Translations under genes and position numbers: made by a program | Shown here: positions 16,051 through 24,451 of the stretch, piece by piece | Layout of the letters: each line of letters opens with the position of its first letter | Numbering within the stretch: the first letter of the stretch is position 1 | Source of the DNA: Acidovorax sp. Root219 | GTDB lineage: Bacteria > Pseudomonadota > Gammaproteobacteria > Burkholderiales > Burkholderiaceae_C | Length of the DNA stretch: 64,000 bases | Assembly: GCF_001428665.1 (NCBI RefSeq) | Contig: NZ_LMIJ01000014.1 | Location: 133,445-197,444 of the forward strand | Reading direction: 5' to 3' | Notes under the pieces: model-generated | What the model was told of the DNA's origin: nothing | The model's database searches: none | Seen by the model: the letters and a program-made list of their open reading frames with translations, nothing else

Positions 16051-16983
16051 TCAGTAGCCTCGTGGACGAATCGTCACCTTTCCTGATCTTTGCAGCTCTC
16101 GCCAAAACTCCAGGTGCTCTGAGGGTGAGTCTGCATCGGTCCAGTAGGGAGCAGGCCAATTCTCTTCCGAAGCGTCATCGTCTTCTCCATAGCTTCCTGC
16201 TGGGGTGGGTGCTACCCGGAGACTTGCGCTGAGATCGTGGATGCCCATCTGCTTTAACACGGACTCGGGCGTGACCCTAAGCTGCTGTCCCAGGCGCTCC
16301 AGTACTTCCTGCACCTTGGCCAGGTCATACGGTTCTTCGGGACAATGGTCCCAAGTCAATTTAAAGACGACGTCGCTGATTTGCATTGTCAGTTCGAGGC
16401 CATCCTCGCTGGTGACAACAAACAGCATGTGCTCATGGTCCAGGTCGCCGAGTGCTGCACGGCGGATTCTCCGAAACTCGGCAAAATTCCGCCGCACTTC
16501 AACGGTCTGGTCCACCGACAAAATTCTGGGTGGAACAGGAGCGATGCCGATCTTGCCGTGGCGAGCCTCCAAGCCTTTGAGTTCGACGACCAGATCTTCA
16601 AACACCTTCACGTACTGCTGGCGATCAAAGACAAATTCGCGCGGCTTGGAGTGGCCGTCTTTTGTATTTGCCAAATAGTCATATGGCTCTTCGGGGAACT
16701 CCCACCGAACCGATGTGCCGTCCACCGTCATGAGGGTGGGCTCATTGATCCGGGCACATCCAGGGGTTCCACACTCGCAATTGAAAGGCCAGATTTCGCC
16801 CGAGATCAGTCCAAAGCCATAAACCTCCAAGGCTTCAAACGGATAGTCCTTGAATTTTTCAATGTACGGGTCTGCGTCAATGACGGGTACGACATGCACA
16901 AGCACGTACGGTCCCGACAATCGATTTCTCTCGGGCACCTCTTCTGTTTGAATTTCAAAGCGCAGCGTGGACGTCATTTCCAA
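16051..16983 (-). CDS. Hypothetical protein, 310 aa, unrecognised
   Basis: I do not recognise this protein. It is soluble-looking, acidic, without signal or membrane segments. It contains a small Cys cluster FNCECGTPGCARI (about residues 69-81; C-x-C-x4-C) that could bind metal, and a conserved-looking FPEEPYDYL block repeated later as CPEEPYDLAKV, suggesting an internal duplication. The tail is rich in Asp, Glu and Ser. Composition is poorer in G/C than the flanks. It stands alone; an ATG at 16977 is an alternative start. A role as an immunity or phage-related protein is possible but unsupported. Confidence 0.7.
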   Translation of the reverse strand: MEMTSTLRFEIQTEEVPERNRLSGPYVLVHVVPVIDADPYIEKFKDYPFEALEVYGFGLISGEIWPFNCECGTPGCARINEPTLMTVDGTSVRWEFPEEPYDYLANTKDGHSKPREFVFDRQQYVKVFEDLVVELKGLEARHGKIGIAPVPPRILSVDQTVEVRRNFAEFRRIRRAALGDLDHEHMLFVVTSEDGLELTMQISDVVFKLTWDHCPEEPYDLAKVQEVLERLGQQLRVTPESVLKQMGIHDLSASLRVAPTPAGSYGEDDDASEENWPAPYWTDADSPSEHLEFWRELQRSGKVTIRPRGY

Positions 16984-17314
16984 TCTCGTTAGCTCAATAA
17001 CGGATTGCCATTTTGCCCGAGGCTCGCGTGCTGTACCGCAAACAGGTGGTACAAATGGGCACCTCTCCCTACCCGCCGCATTTGGCGCCTCATAAAAATC
17101 AATGACTTACAACACCGAAATGTGAATTTTCGGGGGTTTTGAGAGGTCCCCAAATGAAACCGATGGATTTCGTGCCATGGCAAGGCGCCAACCGCAGGGA
17201 TAGCCCATGCCATCGAGAGGATTTGCAATGCAGCCACAGTGCGAAAGACGCGGTTTCAGTACCACTTATTTGTGGGACTGCACACCAGACGGTCGCCAAT
17301 GACCTGAGTATTGT
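16984..17314. other. 331-bp gene-free stretch
   Basis: No convincing gene. A short minus-strand frame at 16989-17237 lacks a ribosome site and good codon bias. The stretch is A/T-richer than its surroundings and forms the junction between the low-GC block and the catabolic operon end. I see no terminator with a T-run, integrase site or repeat. Confidence 0.5.
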
Positions 17315-18178
17315 CTATTCATACTTTCGCCCCTGTTCCATCAACTCAGATGTTCCGATCAACGCGTTCAGGCCGTCGAAGTCCAGCATGCGCTCCTTGA
17401 ACGGCGCCGTGGTCTGGTGGGCCTGCAGGCTGGCGTAGTAGCCCCGCAGGGTGTGGGCCACGGCGCGCGCCGTGCCGCCCGGGAAGATGGCGATGCGAAA
17501 GCCGCGCTGCCCAAGCTCCTGCGCGCTTTGCACCGGGGTCTTGCCGCCTTCGACCATGTTGGCCAGCAGCGGAATGCGGTGGGCAAAGCGTTCACAGGCC
17601 GCATCCATCTGCTCCGGGGTGCGCAGGGCTTCGATGAAGAGCGCATCCACCCCGCACTCCAGATACTGCTCGGCCCGGTTGAACGCAGCCTCGATGCCCT
17701 CGACCGCCAGCGCATCGGTGCGTGCCAGCACCAAGGTGTGGGAATGGTGGCGCGCGTCGAGCGCGGCGCGCAGTTTGCCCACCATTTCGGCGGCAGGCAC
17801 CACGCTCTTGCCGTCCAGGTGGCCGCAGCGCTTGGGAAAACCCTGGTCCTCGATCTGCACCATGGCGGCGCCCGCGCGCTCGAAGCCGCGCACCGTGCGC
17901 TGCACGTTCAGGGCGTTGCCGAAACCCGTGTCGGCATCGACGATCACCGGCGTGCGCACCCGCTCGGTGATGCGCGCCAGGGTGTCCTCCACCTCGGTGT
18001 AGGTGGTCAGGCCCACGTCGGAGCGGCCCAGCCGGGTGTAGGCGATGGAGGCACCCGAGAGGTACAGCGCCTGGAAGCCCGCCTGCTCTGCCACCAGGGC
18101 GCTCAGCGCGTCGTAGACGCCAGGGGCCAGCAGGATCTGCGGCTGTTGCAGCCGTTCGTGCAAGGAAATCGTGGTCAT
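17315..18178 (-). CDS. Isocitrate lyase/PEP mutase-family lyase
   Basis: This 287-residue TIM-barrel enzyme of the PEP mutase/isocitrate lyase superfamily has LSGASIAYTRLG, the Mg-binding VDADTGFGN, IEDQGFPKRCGH with the signature KRCGH loop, and LARTDAL. The catalytic Cys in KRCGH marks a carbon-carbon lyase (methylisocitrate or 2,3-dimethylmalate type) rather than PEP mutase. It is the last gene of the fourteen-gene operon, overlapping the FAD gene by 4 bp. In context it probably cleaves a substituted malate or isocitrate made by the LeuCD-type hydratase, giving pyruvate or glyoxylate plus an acid; the exact substrate is unknown. Confidence 0.88.
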   Translation of the reverse strand: MTTISLHERLQQPQILLAPGVYDALSALVAEQAGFQALYLSGASIAYTRLGRSDVGLTTYTEVEDTLARITERVRTPVIVDADTGFGNALNVQRTVRGFERAGAAMVQIEDQGFPKRCGHLDGKSVVPAAEMVGKLRAALDARHHSHTLVLARTDALAVEGIEAAFNRAEQYLECGVDALFIEALRTPEQMDAACERFAHRIPLLANMVEGGKTPVQSAQELGQRGFRIAIFPGGTARAVAHTLRGYYASLQAHQTTAPFKERMLDFDGLNALIGTSELMEQGRKYE

Positions 18179-19581
18179 GGGATGTGGCCCGTGGAGGGAC
18201 GAAGCAGGTGTGCGGCGGTATGGGCCGCCAGGTAACCGCCGGCCACTGCGCTCAACAGGCCGTTGCCCGAGAGGTAGCCCCAGACGGCATCGCCCGAGAC
18301 GCCGCGCGCCGCGCCGCCGGCCGCCAGCAGGTTGGGAAACGGGCAGCCTGCGGTGTCGAGTACCCGGCATTGCGCGTCGATATCTAGGCCGCCCTGGGTA
18401 TGGAACAGTGCTCCTGTGACCTTCACGGCGCAGAACGGTGCCTGCAGCGGCCGGGCTTCCGGACGCGGGTACGGGCCCTGCCCCCCGATGGTGGCCGCCA
18501 GCGCGGCCTCATCACAGCCGATCACGGCCGCGAGGGCCTGCACGCTGTCGCAATGCTTCACGGCGCCCGCAGCCTCGGCATCCACGAAGTCCGGAAAGCC
18601 GCGCGCCAGCGCCAGGAGGGGCGCGTCGAACACATTCCAGGCCACGCCACCCGGTTGCGCCAGCACATGCACCGAGGCCTCCGAGTAGCCCTGCGTCTCG
18701 TCGTGGAAGCGCCGGCCCAGCGCGTTGACCTGCAGGCCCCCCTCCATCATCAGCGCCCACGAGATCAGAGCGCCCTGGGGAATGGCCCAGGAGCCATGGC
18801 CCTGGTAGCCGCCCAGGTCGGCCAGGCGCGCACCGAGGGCACGGCCCCAGGCGATGGCGCTGCCGTCGTTGCCCGTGTGGCCGGCGAACAGGGCATCGCG
18901 CATATCGGGCAGCAACTCGCGCACCATGGCGGCGTTGCCGCCAAAGCCGTTGCAGGCCAGGATGGCCGCGTCGCACGACAGGTGTTCCAGCCGGCCGCCG
19001 GGCCGCTCGTAGCCCACGCCGATCACCAGGCCGGTGTCGTCCGCCCACAACTCGCGCACGGTGGCATCGGTCACCAGGGGGATGTCGGCCGCCGCGACGG
19101 CATTGGCCAGGCGGCCCATCAGGCCCACCCCGGTCTTCTCGGGCACCGCATGCATACGGCGCACGCTGTGGCCGGGGTACAGAAAGCCGTCTAGCACCTG
19201 CCACTGCAGGCCGTGGCGCTGCTGCAGCGCATCGAGCGCGGGGCCGATGGCCCGGGCATAGGCCTGCACCAGCTGCGGCGCCGCCCTGCCCTTGGCCTTG
19301 GCGCTGATGTCGGCGGCAAAGCGCTCGGGGCTGTCGTCAATGCCCAGTTCCTTCTGCACCCGCGTGGCCGGTGCCGGGATGAAGCCCGAGGACAGGGCCG
19401 AGGAGCCCGTGGGCGTGGCATCGCGCTCCAGTACGGCGCATTCGACACCCAGGTCGTGCAGCATCAGCGCGGCCGTCAGGCCGCAGGCGCCGCCGCCAAC
19501 GATGGCCACGGGCACATGGTTGCCCTGCGCGGCCGCGGGCATCCGGTCGGCGCGGCGAATGTTGGGCAGCGTGCCCGTCAT
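18175..19581 (-). CDS. FAD-dependent oxidoreductase (fumarate reductase/TcuA-like)
   Basis: This 468-residue flavoprotein has an N-terminal dinucleotide fold VAIVGGGACGLTAALML, a middle ILACNGFGGN segment and a C-terminal NLLAAGGAARGVSG typical of the FAD-binding-2 family (fumarate reductase flavoprotein, tricarballylate dehydrogenase, ketosteroid dehydrogenase). These introduce or reduce a C=C next to a carboxyl or keto group. In this operon it could dehydrogenate a substituted succinate to the alkene that the hydro-lyase hydrates. It lacks any haem or Fe-S module. Overlaps both neighbours by 4 bp. Confidence 0.85.
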   Translation of the reverse strand: MTGTLPNIRRADRMPAAAQGNHVPVAIVGGGACGLTAALMLHDLGVECAVLERDATPTGSSALSSGFIPAPATRVQKELGIDDSPERFAADISAKAKGRAAPQLVQAYARAIGPALDALQQRHGLQWQVLDGFLYPGHSVRRMHAVPEKTGVGLMGRLANAVAAADIPLVTDATVRELWADDTGLVIGVGYERPGGRLEHLSCDAAILACNGFGGNAAMVRELLPDMRDALFAGHTGNDGSAIAWGRALGARLADLGGYQGHGSWAIPQGALISWALMMEGGLQVNALGRRFHDETQGYSEASVHVLAQPGGVAWNVFDAPLLALARGFPDFVDAEAAGAVKHCDSVQALAAVIGCDEAALAATIGGQGPYPRPEARPLQAPFCAVKVTGALFHTQGGLDIDAQCRVLDTAGCPFPNLLAAGGAARGVSGDAVWGYLSGNGLLSAVAGGYLAAHTAAHLLRPSTGHIP

Positions 19582-20207
19582 GGCGTGCCCGCCGCCAGCG
19601 CAGCCATGAACTCTGCGCAGCCCAGCACCTGAGCCACGGTGGCCATGTCGGCCAGCGCGGTGTCGTGCACGTCCTGGCGGAAGGCGGCGCAGCCGTCCGA
19701 CAGCACCAGGGTGCGGTAGTCGCGCATGTGGGCATCGCGCACCGTGCTGGCCACCCCGCCGTTGGTGACGATGCCGCACACAGCCACGGTATCGATACCG
19801 GCGCGGCGCAGCACCCAGTCGAGCTGGGTGTTGAAAAAAGCCGAATAGGCCACCTTGCACACCGAGAGGTCCACCCAGGGCGCGATCTCGGGCACATGGG
19901 CCTGCCCCCGGCTGCCGGGCGCGAAGTCTCCGCGCCGCAGGAAGGGCCGCAAGGTCTTGAGGTGGGGAGAGACCATGGGCTCGCCCTGTGCGTCGGGCCA
20001 CAGCGTGAACTGGCTGCCTGCGACCAGGCCGTCCCCGGCCTTGACGGATGTGGCCACCTGCGCCACACGCGCCGGCAAGGCCTGCGCAGCCGGGCTCACC
20101 GCGCCGCCGCGCGCATAGGCCCCGTCGGCCGCGAGAAAGTCGTTCTGCAGGTCGATGATGACCAGCGCCACGCGCCGGGTGTGCAGGGGAGCTGCGGCGG
20201 CGGTCAT
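19578..20207 (-). CDS. Isochorismatase-family cysteine amidohydrolase
   Basis: This 209-residue hydrolase has the family triad: Asp in VIIDLQNDF, Lys in VCKVAYSAF and the nucleophile Cys in VAVCGIVTNGG. A cis-peptide-type GIVTNGGV region follows. Relatives include N-carbamoylsarcosine amidase, maleamate amidase and nicotinamidase. Sitting directly after hyuA, it most plausibly hydrolyses the open-chain amide or ureido acid released by HyuAB and liberates ammonia. Overlaps hyuA and the FAD gene by 4 bp each. Confidence 0.88.
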   Translation of the reverse strand: MTAAAAPLHTRRVALVIIDLQNDFLAADGAYARGGAVSPAAQALPARVAQVATSVKAGDGLVAGSQFTLWPDAQGEPMVSPHLKTLRPFLRRGDFAPGSRGQAHVPEIAPWVDLSVCKVAYSAFFNTQLDWVLRRAGIDTVAVCGIVTNGGVASTVRDAHMRDYRTLVLSDGCAAFRQDVHDTALADMATVAQVLGCAEFMAALAAGTP

Positions 20208-22246
20208 GCGGAACGCACCAGAAGATTGCCCAGCGTATCCACTGTGGCGTGAAAGCCCGGCTCCAGCCACACCGTGGTGTCGGGCTGTTCCAGGATGGCC
20301 GGACCATCGATGCGGGCGCCCACCGGCAGCTCCAGCCGCGCATGGCGCGCCGCATCCCACCACTGGCCGGCATGGAACACGCGCTGCACGCCCAACGAAG
20401 GGTTCAGCGTGGTCGATTGCGGGGCCAGCACCGTGAGGTCGAACTTGGGGCGCACACCCACGCGGGCGTAGCGCAGGTTCATCACCCGCACGGCGATGCC
20501 GTCGAGCACGCGGCCGAAGGCGGCGCGGTAGGCGGCCTCGAAAGCCGCCTGGATGCCCTCGCGGTGGAGTGCCTCCGTGGCGAGCGGCACCTGCACGGTG
20601 TGCGTCTGCCCGGCATAGAGCATATCCAGCGCAATGACCTCTTGCACCTGCACGAACTGCACACCGGCCGAGTCCAGCCGCTGCTGGCAGGCAGCCGACA
20701 GGGCCTGCACGCGCTGTCGCAGGTCGGCCACGTCCAGGTCTGCCAGGGGTTTGTTCAGGGTCTGCACCGCGTCATGGCGCATGTCGGCCATCACGCAGCC
20801 GAGGGCAGAGGTGACGCCGGGGTAACGCGGCACGATGCCCGTGCCCACGCCCACCTCGCGCATCATGGCGCAGACATGCAGCGCGCCCCCACCGCCGAAG
20901 GGCATGTAGGCGAACTGGCGCGGGTCGTGCCCGCGCTCGATGGAGACCACGCGCACGGCGCCGGCCATCTTGGCATTGGCCACGGTGAGGATGGCCTCGG
21001 CCGCCGCCATCACCTCCAGGCCCAGGGGCTGGGCCACGTGGGTCTCGATGGCGTCGCGGGACTTGCCTGCATCCATGGCGGCGAGCAGCCCGCCACCCAG
21101 CGGCCGGTCGGCCGCGATGCGGCCCAGCAGCACGTTGGCATCGGTCACCGTGGGCCGGGTGTTGCCGCGCCCGTAGCAGGCGGGGCCGGGGATACTACCA
21201 GCCGACTCTGGGCCCACCTGCAGCATGCCGCTGGCATCCACCGAGGCGATGGAGCCTCCACCGGCGCCAATGGTCTCGATCTGGATCATGGGCGAGCGCA
21301 CCACCATGCCGAATTCGATGGAGGTCTGCGCCGCCAGTGCCGCCTCGCCGCCTGCCACCAGCGACACGTCGAACGAGGTGCCGCCCATGTCACCCGTGAT
21401 GGCATCCGGGAAGCCCGCCGCCCGCGCGATGGCCGCACAGGCGATCACCCCCGCCGCCGGGCCCGACAGCGCCGTGCGCACCGGCACGTCGCAGGCGGTC
21501 TGGCGCGACATGACGCCGCCGTTGCTCTGCACAATGAGCAACTCGCCCGCGAAGCCCTGGGCGCGCAGGTCGCCCTCCAGCCGCTCCAGGTAGCTGCCCA
21601 CCACGGGCTGCAAGGCGGCGTTGAGCGTGGCGGTGGAGCAGCGCTCGAACTCGCGGATCTCGGGCAGCACCTCGCTGGCCGCCGTCACATGCGGGTTGGG
21701 CCAGAGGCTGCGCACGGCGGCCACGGCGGCCTGCTCGTTGGCCGGGTTGGCATAGGTGTTGATGAAGAACACGCAGACCGCTTCGCAGCCCGCGTCCAGC
21801 AATGCCTGGGCCTGGGCTTTCACCTGGTCCAGGTCCACCGGCGTGTGCACCGTGCCGTCGGCCAGCACGCGCTCGTCCACCTCCAGGCGCAGGTGGCGCG
21901 GCACGATGGGCTCGAAACTGCCGCGCAGGCCCCAGGTCTGCGGGCGGTCGCGCCGGCGCATCTCCAGCACGTCGCGAAAGCCGCGCGTGGTGATGATGCC
22001 GGTGCGCGCCACCTTGCGCTCCAGCAGCGCATTGGTGCCCACCGTGGTGCCATGCACGATGGTGGCGATGGCCGCCGCCGAATCCGCCACGCGGGCCACC
22101 CCGTTCATGAAGCCGCGCGCCTCCTCGCCCCTTGTGGAGGGCACCTTGACGATGCGCGCACTGCCGTCGGCCTCGTCGAGCACGAACAGATCGGTGAAGG
22201 TGCCACCCACGTCCACCCCCACCACAAAGGAAGCCTTGCCGCTCAT
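20204..22246 (-). CDS. hyuA: Hydantoinase/oxoprolinase subunit A
   Basis: This 680-residue protein begins with the actin-like ATP-binding signature VVGVDVGGTFTDLFV and continues with HGTTVGTNALLERK, RTALSGPAAGV, TGDMGGTSFDVSLV and AYMPFGGGGALHVC, the full hydantoinase A/oxoprolinase pattern. With HyuB it forms an ATP-dependent hydrolase opening five-membered lactam, imide or hydantoin rings, or, in the acetone carboxylase branch, carboxylating ketones. The nearby amidase favours the ring-opening role. Start at 22246 overlaps the hyuB stop by 4 bp. The 680-residue length is usual for the subunit family. Confidence 0.92.
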   Translation of the reverse strand: MSGKASFVVGVDVGGTFTDLFVLDEADGSARIVKVPSTRGEEARGFMNGVARVADSAAAIATIVHGTTVGTNALLERKVARTGIITTRGFRDVLEMRRRDRPQTWGLRGSFEPIVPRHLRLEVDERVLADGTVHTPVDLDQVKAQAQALLDAGCEAVCVFFINTYANPANEQAAVAAVRSLWPNPHVTAASEVLPEIREFERCSTATLNAALQPVVGSYLERLEGDLRAQGFAGELLIVQSNGGVMSRQTACDVPVRTALSGPAAGVIACAAIARAAGFPDAITGDMGGTSFDVSLVAGGEAALAAQTSIEFGMVVRSPMIQIETIGAGGGSIASVDASGMLQVGPESAGSIPGPACYGRGNTRPTVTDANVLLGRIAADRPLGGGLLAAMDAGKSRDAIETHVAQPLGLEVMAAAEAILTVANAKMAGAVRVVSIERGHDPRQFAYMPFGGGGALHVCAMMREVGVGTGIVPRYPGVTSALGCVMADMRHDAVQTLNKPLADLDVADLRQRVQALSAACQQRLDSAGVQFVQVQEVIALDMLYAGQTHTVQVPLATEALHREGIQAAFEAAYRAAFGRVLDGIAVRVMNLRYARVGVRPKFDLTVLAPQSTTLNPSLGVQRVFHAGQWWDAARHARLELPVGARIDGPAILEQPDTTVWLEPGFHATVDTLGNLLVRSA

Positions 22247-23955
22247 GCTGCGCCTTTCACTGCTGCTGCGCTGTTGTCCGCCACCACATAACCCATCGCT
22301 TCGTCGCTCTGGCGCGCTGCGGCTGACCGTGCCGCCGGAATGCCGTAGCCCCCGCCACCGGGCGTCTCCAGGCGCACGCGCTCGCCCTTTTTCAGTTGGA
22401 TGCCGATCATCTTGGAGTGCATGGGCGGCGTCTTCCACTCGCCCGCGTTCTCGTAGCTGAAGACGTTCATGGCAGCCTCCGCGCCCCCGGCAATGCCCTG
22501 GGGCGCAGCCTTGCCGCGCTCGCCGAAGATGAAGACCTCGGCGTCCTGCTCCAGCAGCTCGATCTCGTAGATGGCACCCAGGCCGCCCCGGTGCTGCCCG
22601 TCGCCGCCCGAGCCCGGGCGCAGCGCCCATTGCGTGAAGCGCACGGGGTACGCCGCCTCCAGGATCTCCAGCGGTGGAATGGTCGCCGTGGAGATGGGCG
22701 CGTTGCCGTGGCTCATGCCATCGCCGTCCGAATGCCCGCCATGGCCGCCACCGAAGAAGCTGAACATCACCCAGCGCTGACCCTTGCGCGCGGCATCGGT
22801 GCGGTGCCCGGCGATGGACAGGGCATTGATGGTGCCGTAGGCCTGGGCCATGGCGCGCTCGGGCGCGGCCAGGGCCGTGGCGCTGAAGATCACGTCGATC
22901 ATGCGCAAAATGGTCTCGGTGTAGCCGCCCACCGGGCGCGGGCGCGCCGCGCTGATCACCAGGCCGTCGGGCAGCACGAAATCCACCGCGTCGAGCACGC
23001 CGGCATTGGCCGGCACATCCGGAAACAGGTGCTTGAGCGCCACATAGCAGGCCGCGATGGCCGTGGCACGCGAGATGTTCACCGGCCCGGCGCACTGGGG
23101 CGAGGTGCGCGAGAAGTCGAGCGTGAGCCGGTCGCCCTGCACGGTCATGTCCAGGGCAATGGTCAGCGCCTCGTCCTTCACCCCGTCGTTGTCCAGCATG
23201 TCGCTGAAGCTGTAGCGTCCATCGGGCAGTGCCGCGATGTGCGAGCGCATGAGCCTGACAGCGCGCGTGCGCAGCTCGCCCATGGCCTGCAGTACCACGC
23301 TGTCGCTGTACTGGTCGAGCAGGTCGTGCAGGCGCCGCTCGCCCAGGTCCAGGGCCGAGAGCTGGCCATTGAGGTCACCCCACAGGCTGTCGGGCAGGCG
23401 GGTGTTGGCTTTCAGGATGGCCAGCACGTCCTCATCGAGCGCGCCGCCGCGCACGATGCGCACCGGCGGTATCTGCACCGCCTCCTGCCAGCATTCGGTG
23501 GCAGCCGGGTTGTAGTTGCCGGGCACGTTGCCGCCCACATCGTGCCAGTGCGCGGCCGAGGCGAGAAAGCAGTACAGCCTGCCATCGCGAAAGAAGGGCC
23601 GCACCAGCTTGAAGTCGTTGGCGTGCGTGCCGCCCTCGTAAGGGTCGTTGAACAGCCAGGTATCGCCTTGTGCCATGCCGCCGCGCCCGGCGGCGATGCG
23701 CATGGCCGCGCGCACCGCGAAGGCCATGGCCCCCACGAACACCGGCAGGCCCGACTTGCCCTGCACCAGCGTGTCGCCGCTCATGGCATCGTAGAGGCCG
23801 TGGCAGGCATCGTGCGCCTCGGCGATGATGGGGTTGAACGCGCTGCGGTACAGCGTGGCGTCCATCTCGTCGGCGATCTGCTCGAGCCGCCCGCGCAGCA
23901 CGGCCAGCGTGACCGGGTCCATCGACGTTGCTGTGGTGGTGGTGTTTTCAGCCAT
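22243..23955 (-). CDS. hyuB: Hydantoinase/oxoprolinase subunit B
   Basis: The 570-residue protein matches hydantoinase B: SMDPVTLAVLRGRLEQIADEM at the start, NDPYEGGTHANDF, HWHDVGGNVPG, DFSRTSPQCAGPVN, GGHGGHSDGDG and a C-terminal LETPGGGGYG. The His and Asp residues of these blocks are the metal site in relatives. It is the partner of HyuA. A perfect AAGGAGG lies six bases before ATG 23955, the strongest ribosome site in the operon, so the HyuBA pair may be translated independently and highly. Confidence 0.92.
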   Translation of the reverse strand: MAENTTTTATSMDPVTLAVLRGRLEQIADEMDATLYRSAFNPIIAEAHDACHGLYDAMSGDTLVQGKSGLPVFVGAMAFAVRAAMRIAAGRGGMAQGDTWLFNDPYEGGTHANDFKLVRPFFRDGRLYCFLASAAHWHDVGGNVPGNYNPAATECWQEAVQIPPVRIVRGGALDEDVLAILKANTRLPDSLWGDLNGQLSALDLGERRLHDLLDQYSDSVVLQAMGELRTRAVRLMRSHIAALPDGRYSFSDMLDNDGVKDEALTIALDMTVQGDRLTLDFSRTSPQCAGPVNISRATAIAACYVALKHLFPDVPANAGVLDAVDFVLPDGLVISAARPRPVGGYTETILRMIDVIFSATALAAPERAMAQAYGTINALSIAGHRTDAARKGQRWVMFSFFGGGHGGHSDGDGMSHGNAPISTATIPPLEILEAAYPVRFTQWALRPGSGGDGQHRGGLGAIYEIELLEQDAEVFIFGERGKAAPQGIAGGAEAAMNVFSYENAGEWKTPPMHSKMIGIQLKKGERVRLETPGGGGYGIPAARSAAARQSDEAMGYVVADNSAAAVKGAA

Positions 23956-24451
23956 TGATGGCCTCCTTGCCAAATCGGGTGCGCAGCTGGTTCATCAAGC
24001 CGCCAGCGCGCACCATGTCCATGAGAAACGGGGGAATCGGATCGCACGCCAGGCGCGTGCCATCCGCGGTGATCACCGCAGGGGCCTGCCAGTCGAGGGC
24101 GATCTGCTCGCCTTCGCCCACCTGGTCTGCCTGCGGGCAGGTCAGCAGCAGCAGGCCCAGGTTGAAGGCGTTGCGAAAGTACAGGCCGCTGAACGATGGC
24201 GCGATGACCGCCACGACGCCGAGCCGCACCAGCACCGCAGCGGCCTGTTCGCGCGAGGATCCGATGCCGAAATTGGGGCCGGCCACGATCACGTCGCCCT
24301 TCCCTGCCCCGCCCACGAAGTCCGGCCGCACCGATTCCAGGCAGTGCCGCGCCAGCACATCGATGCCATGCTTCATCGCGTGGCCGGGGGCCAGCACGTC
24401 GGTGTCGATGTCGGCACCGAGCTTCCAGACCCTGTGCAGTGCGGCGTTCAT
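23948..24451 (-). CDS. LeuD-like small subunit of an aconitase-family hydro-lyase
   Basis: This 167-residue swivel-domain subunit has KLGADIDTDVL, the substrate-phosphate/carboxylate loop GPNFGIGSSREQA and SFSGLYFRNAFNLGL. It pairs with the large subunit upstream (4-bp overlap). Family members hydrate or dehydrate isopropylmalate, homoaconitate, citraconate/maleate or dimethylmaleate. No leuB or leuA is near, so it is not the leucine-pathway enzyme by context. Confidence 0.9.
   Translation of the reverse strand: MNAALHRVWKLGADIDTDVLAPGHAMKHGIDVLARHCLESVRPDFVGGAGKGDVIVAGPNFGIGSSREQAAAVLVRLGVVAVIAPSFSGLYFRNAFNLGLLLLTCPQADQVGEGEQIALDWQAPAVITADGTRLACDPIPPFLMDMVRAGGLMNQLRTRFGKEAING

Noticed and set aside
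16989..17237. Small minus-strand gene in the gap before the catabolic operon
   Set aside because: No ribosome site, no domain, and codon use unlike either the flanking or low-GC genes.
15587..17314. Insertion sequence or integrase remnant behind the low-GC block
   Set aside because: I found no transposase or integrase motif, no terminal inverted repeats and no tRNA gene as an attachment site.
17315..18178. Assignment of the lyase as methylisocitrate lyase PrpB because prpE is in the window
   Set aside because: prpE is 37 kb away and no prpC or prpD is adjacent; the operon context of LeuCD and HyuAB points elsewhere.
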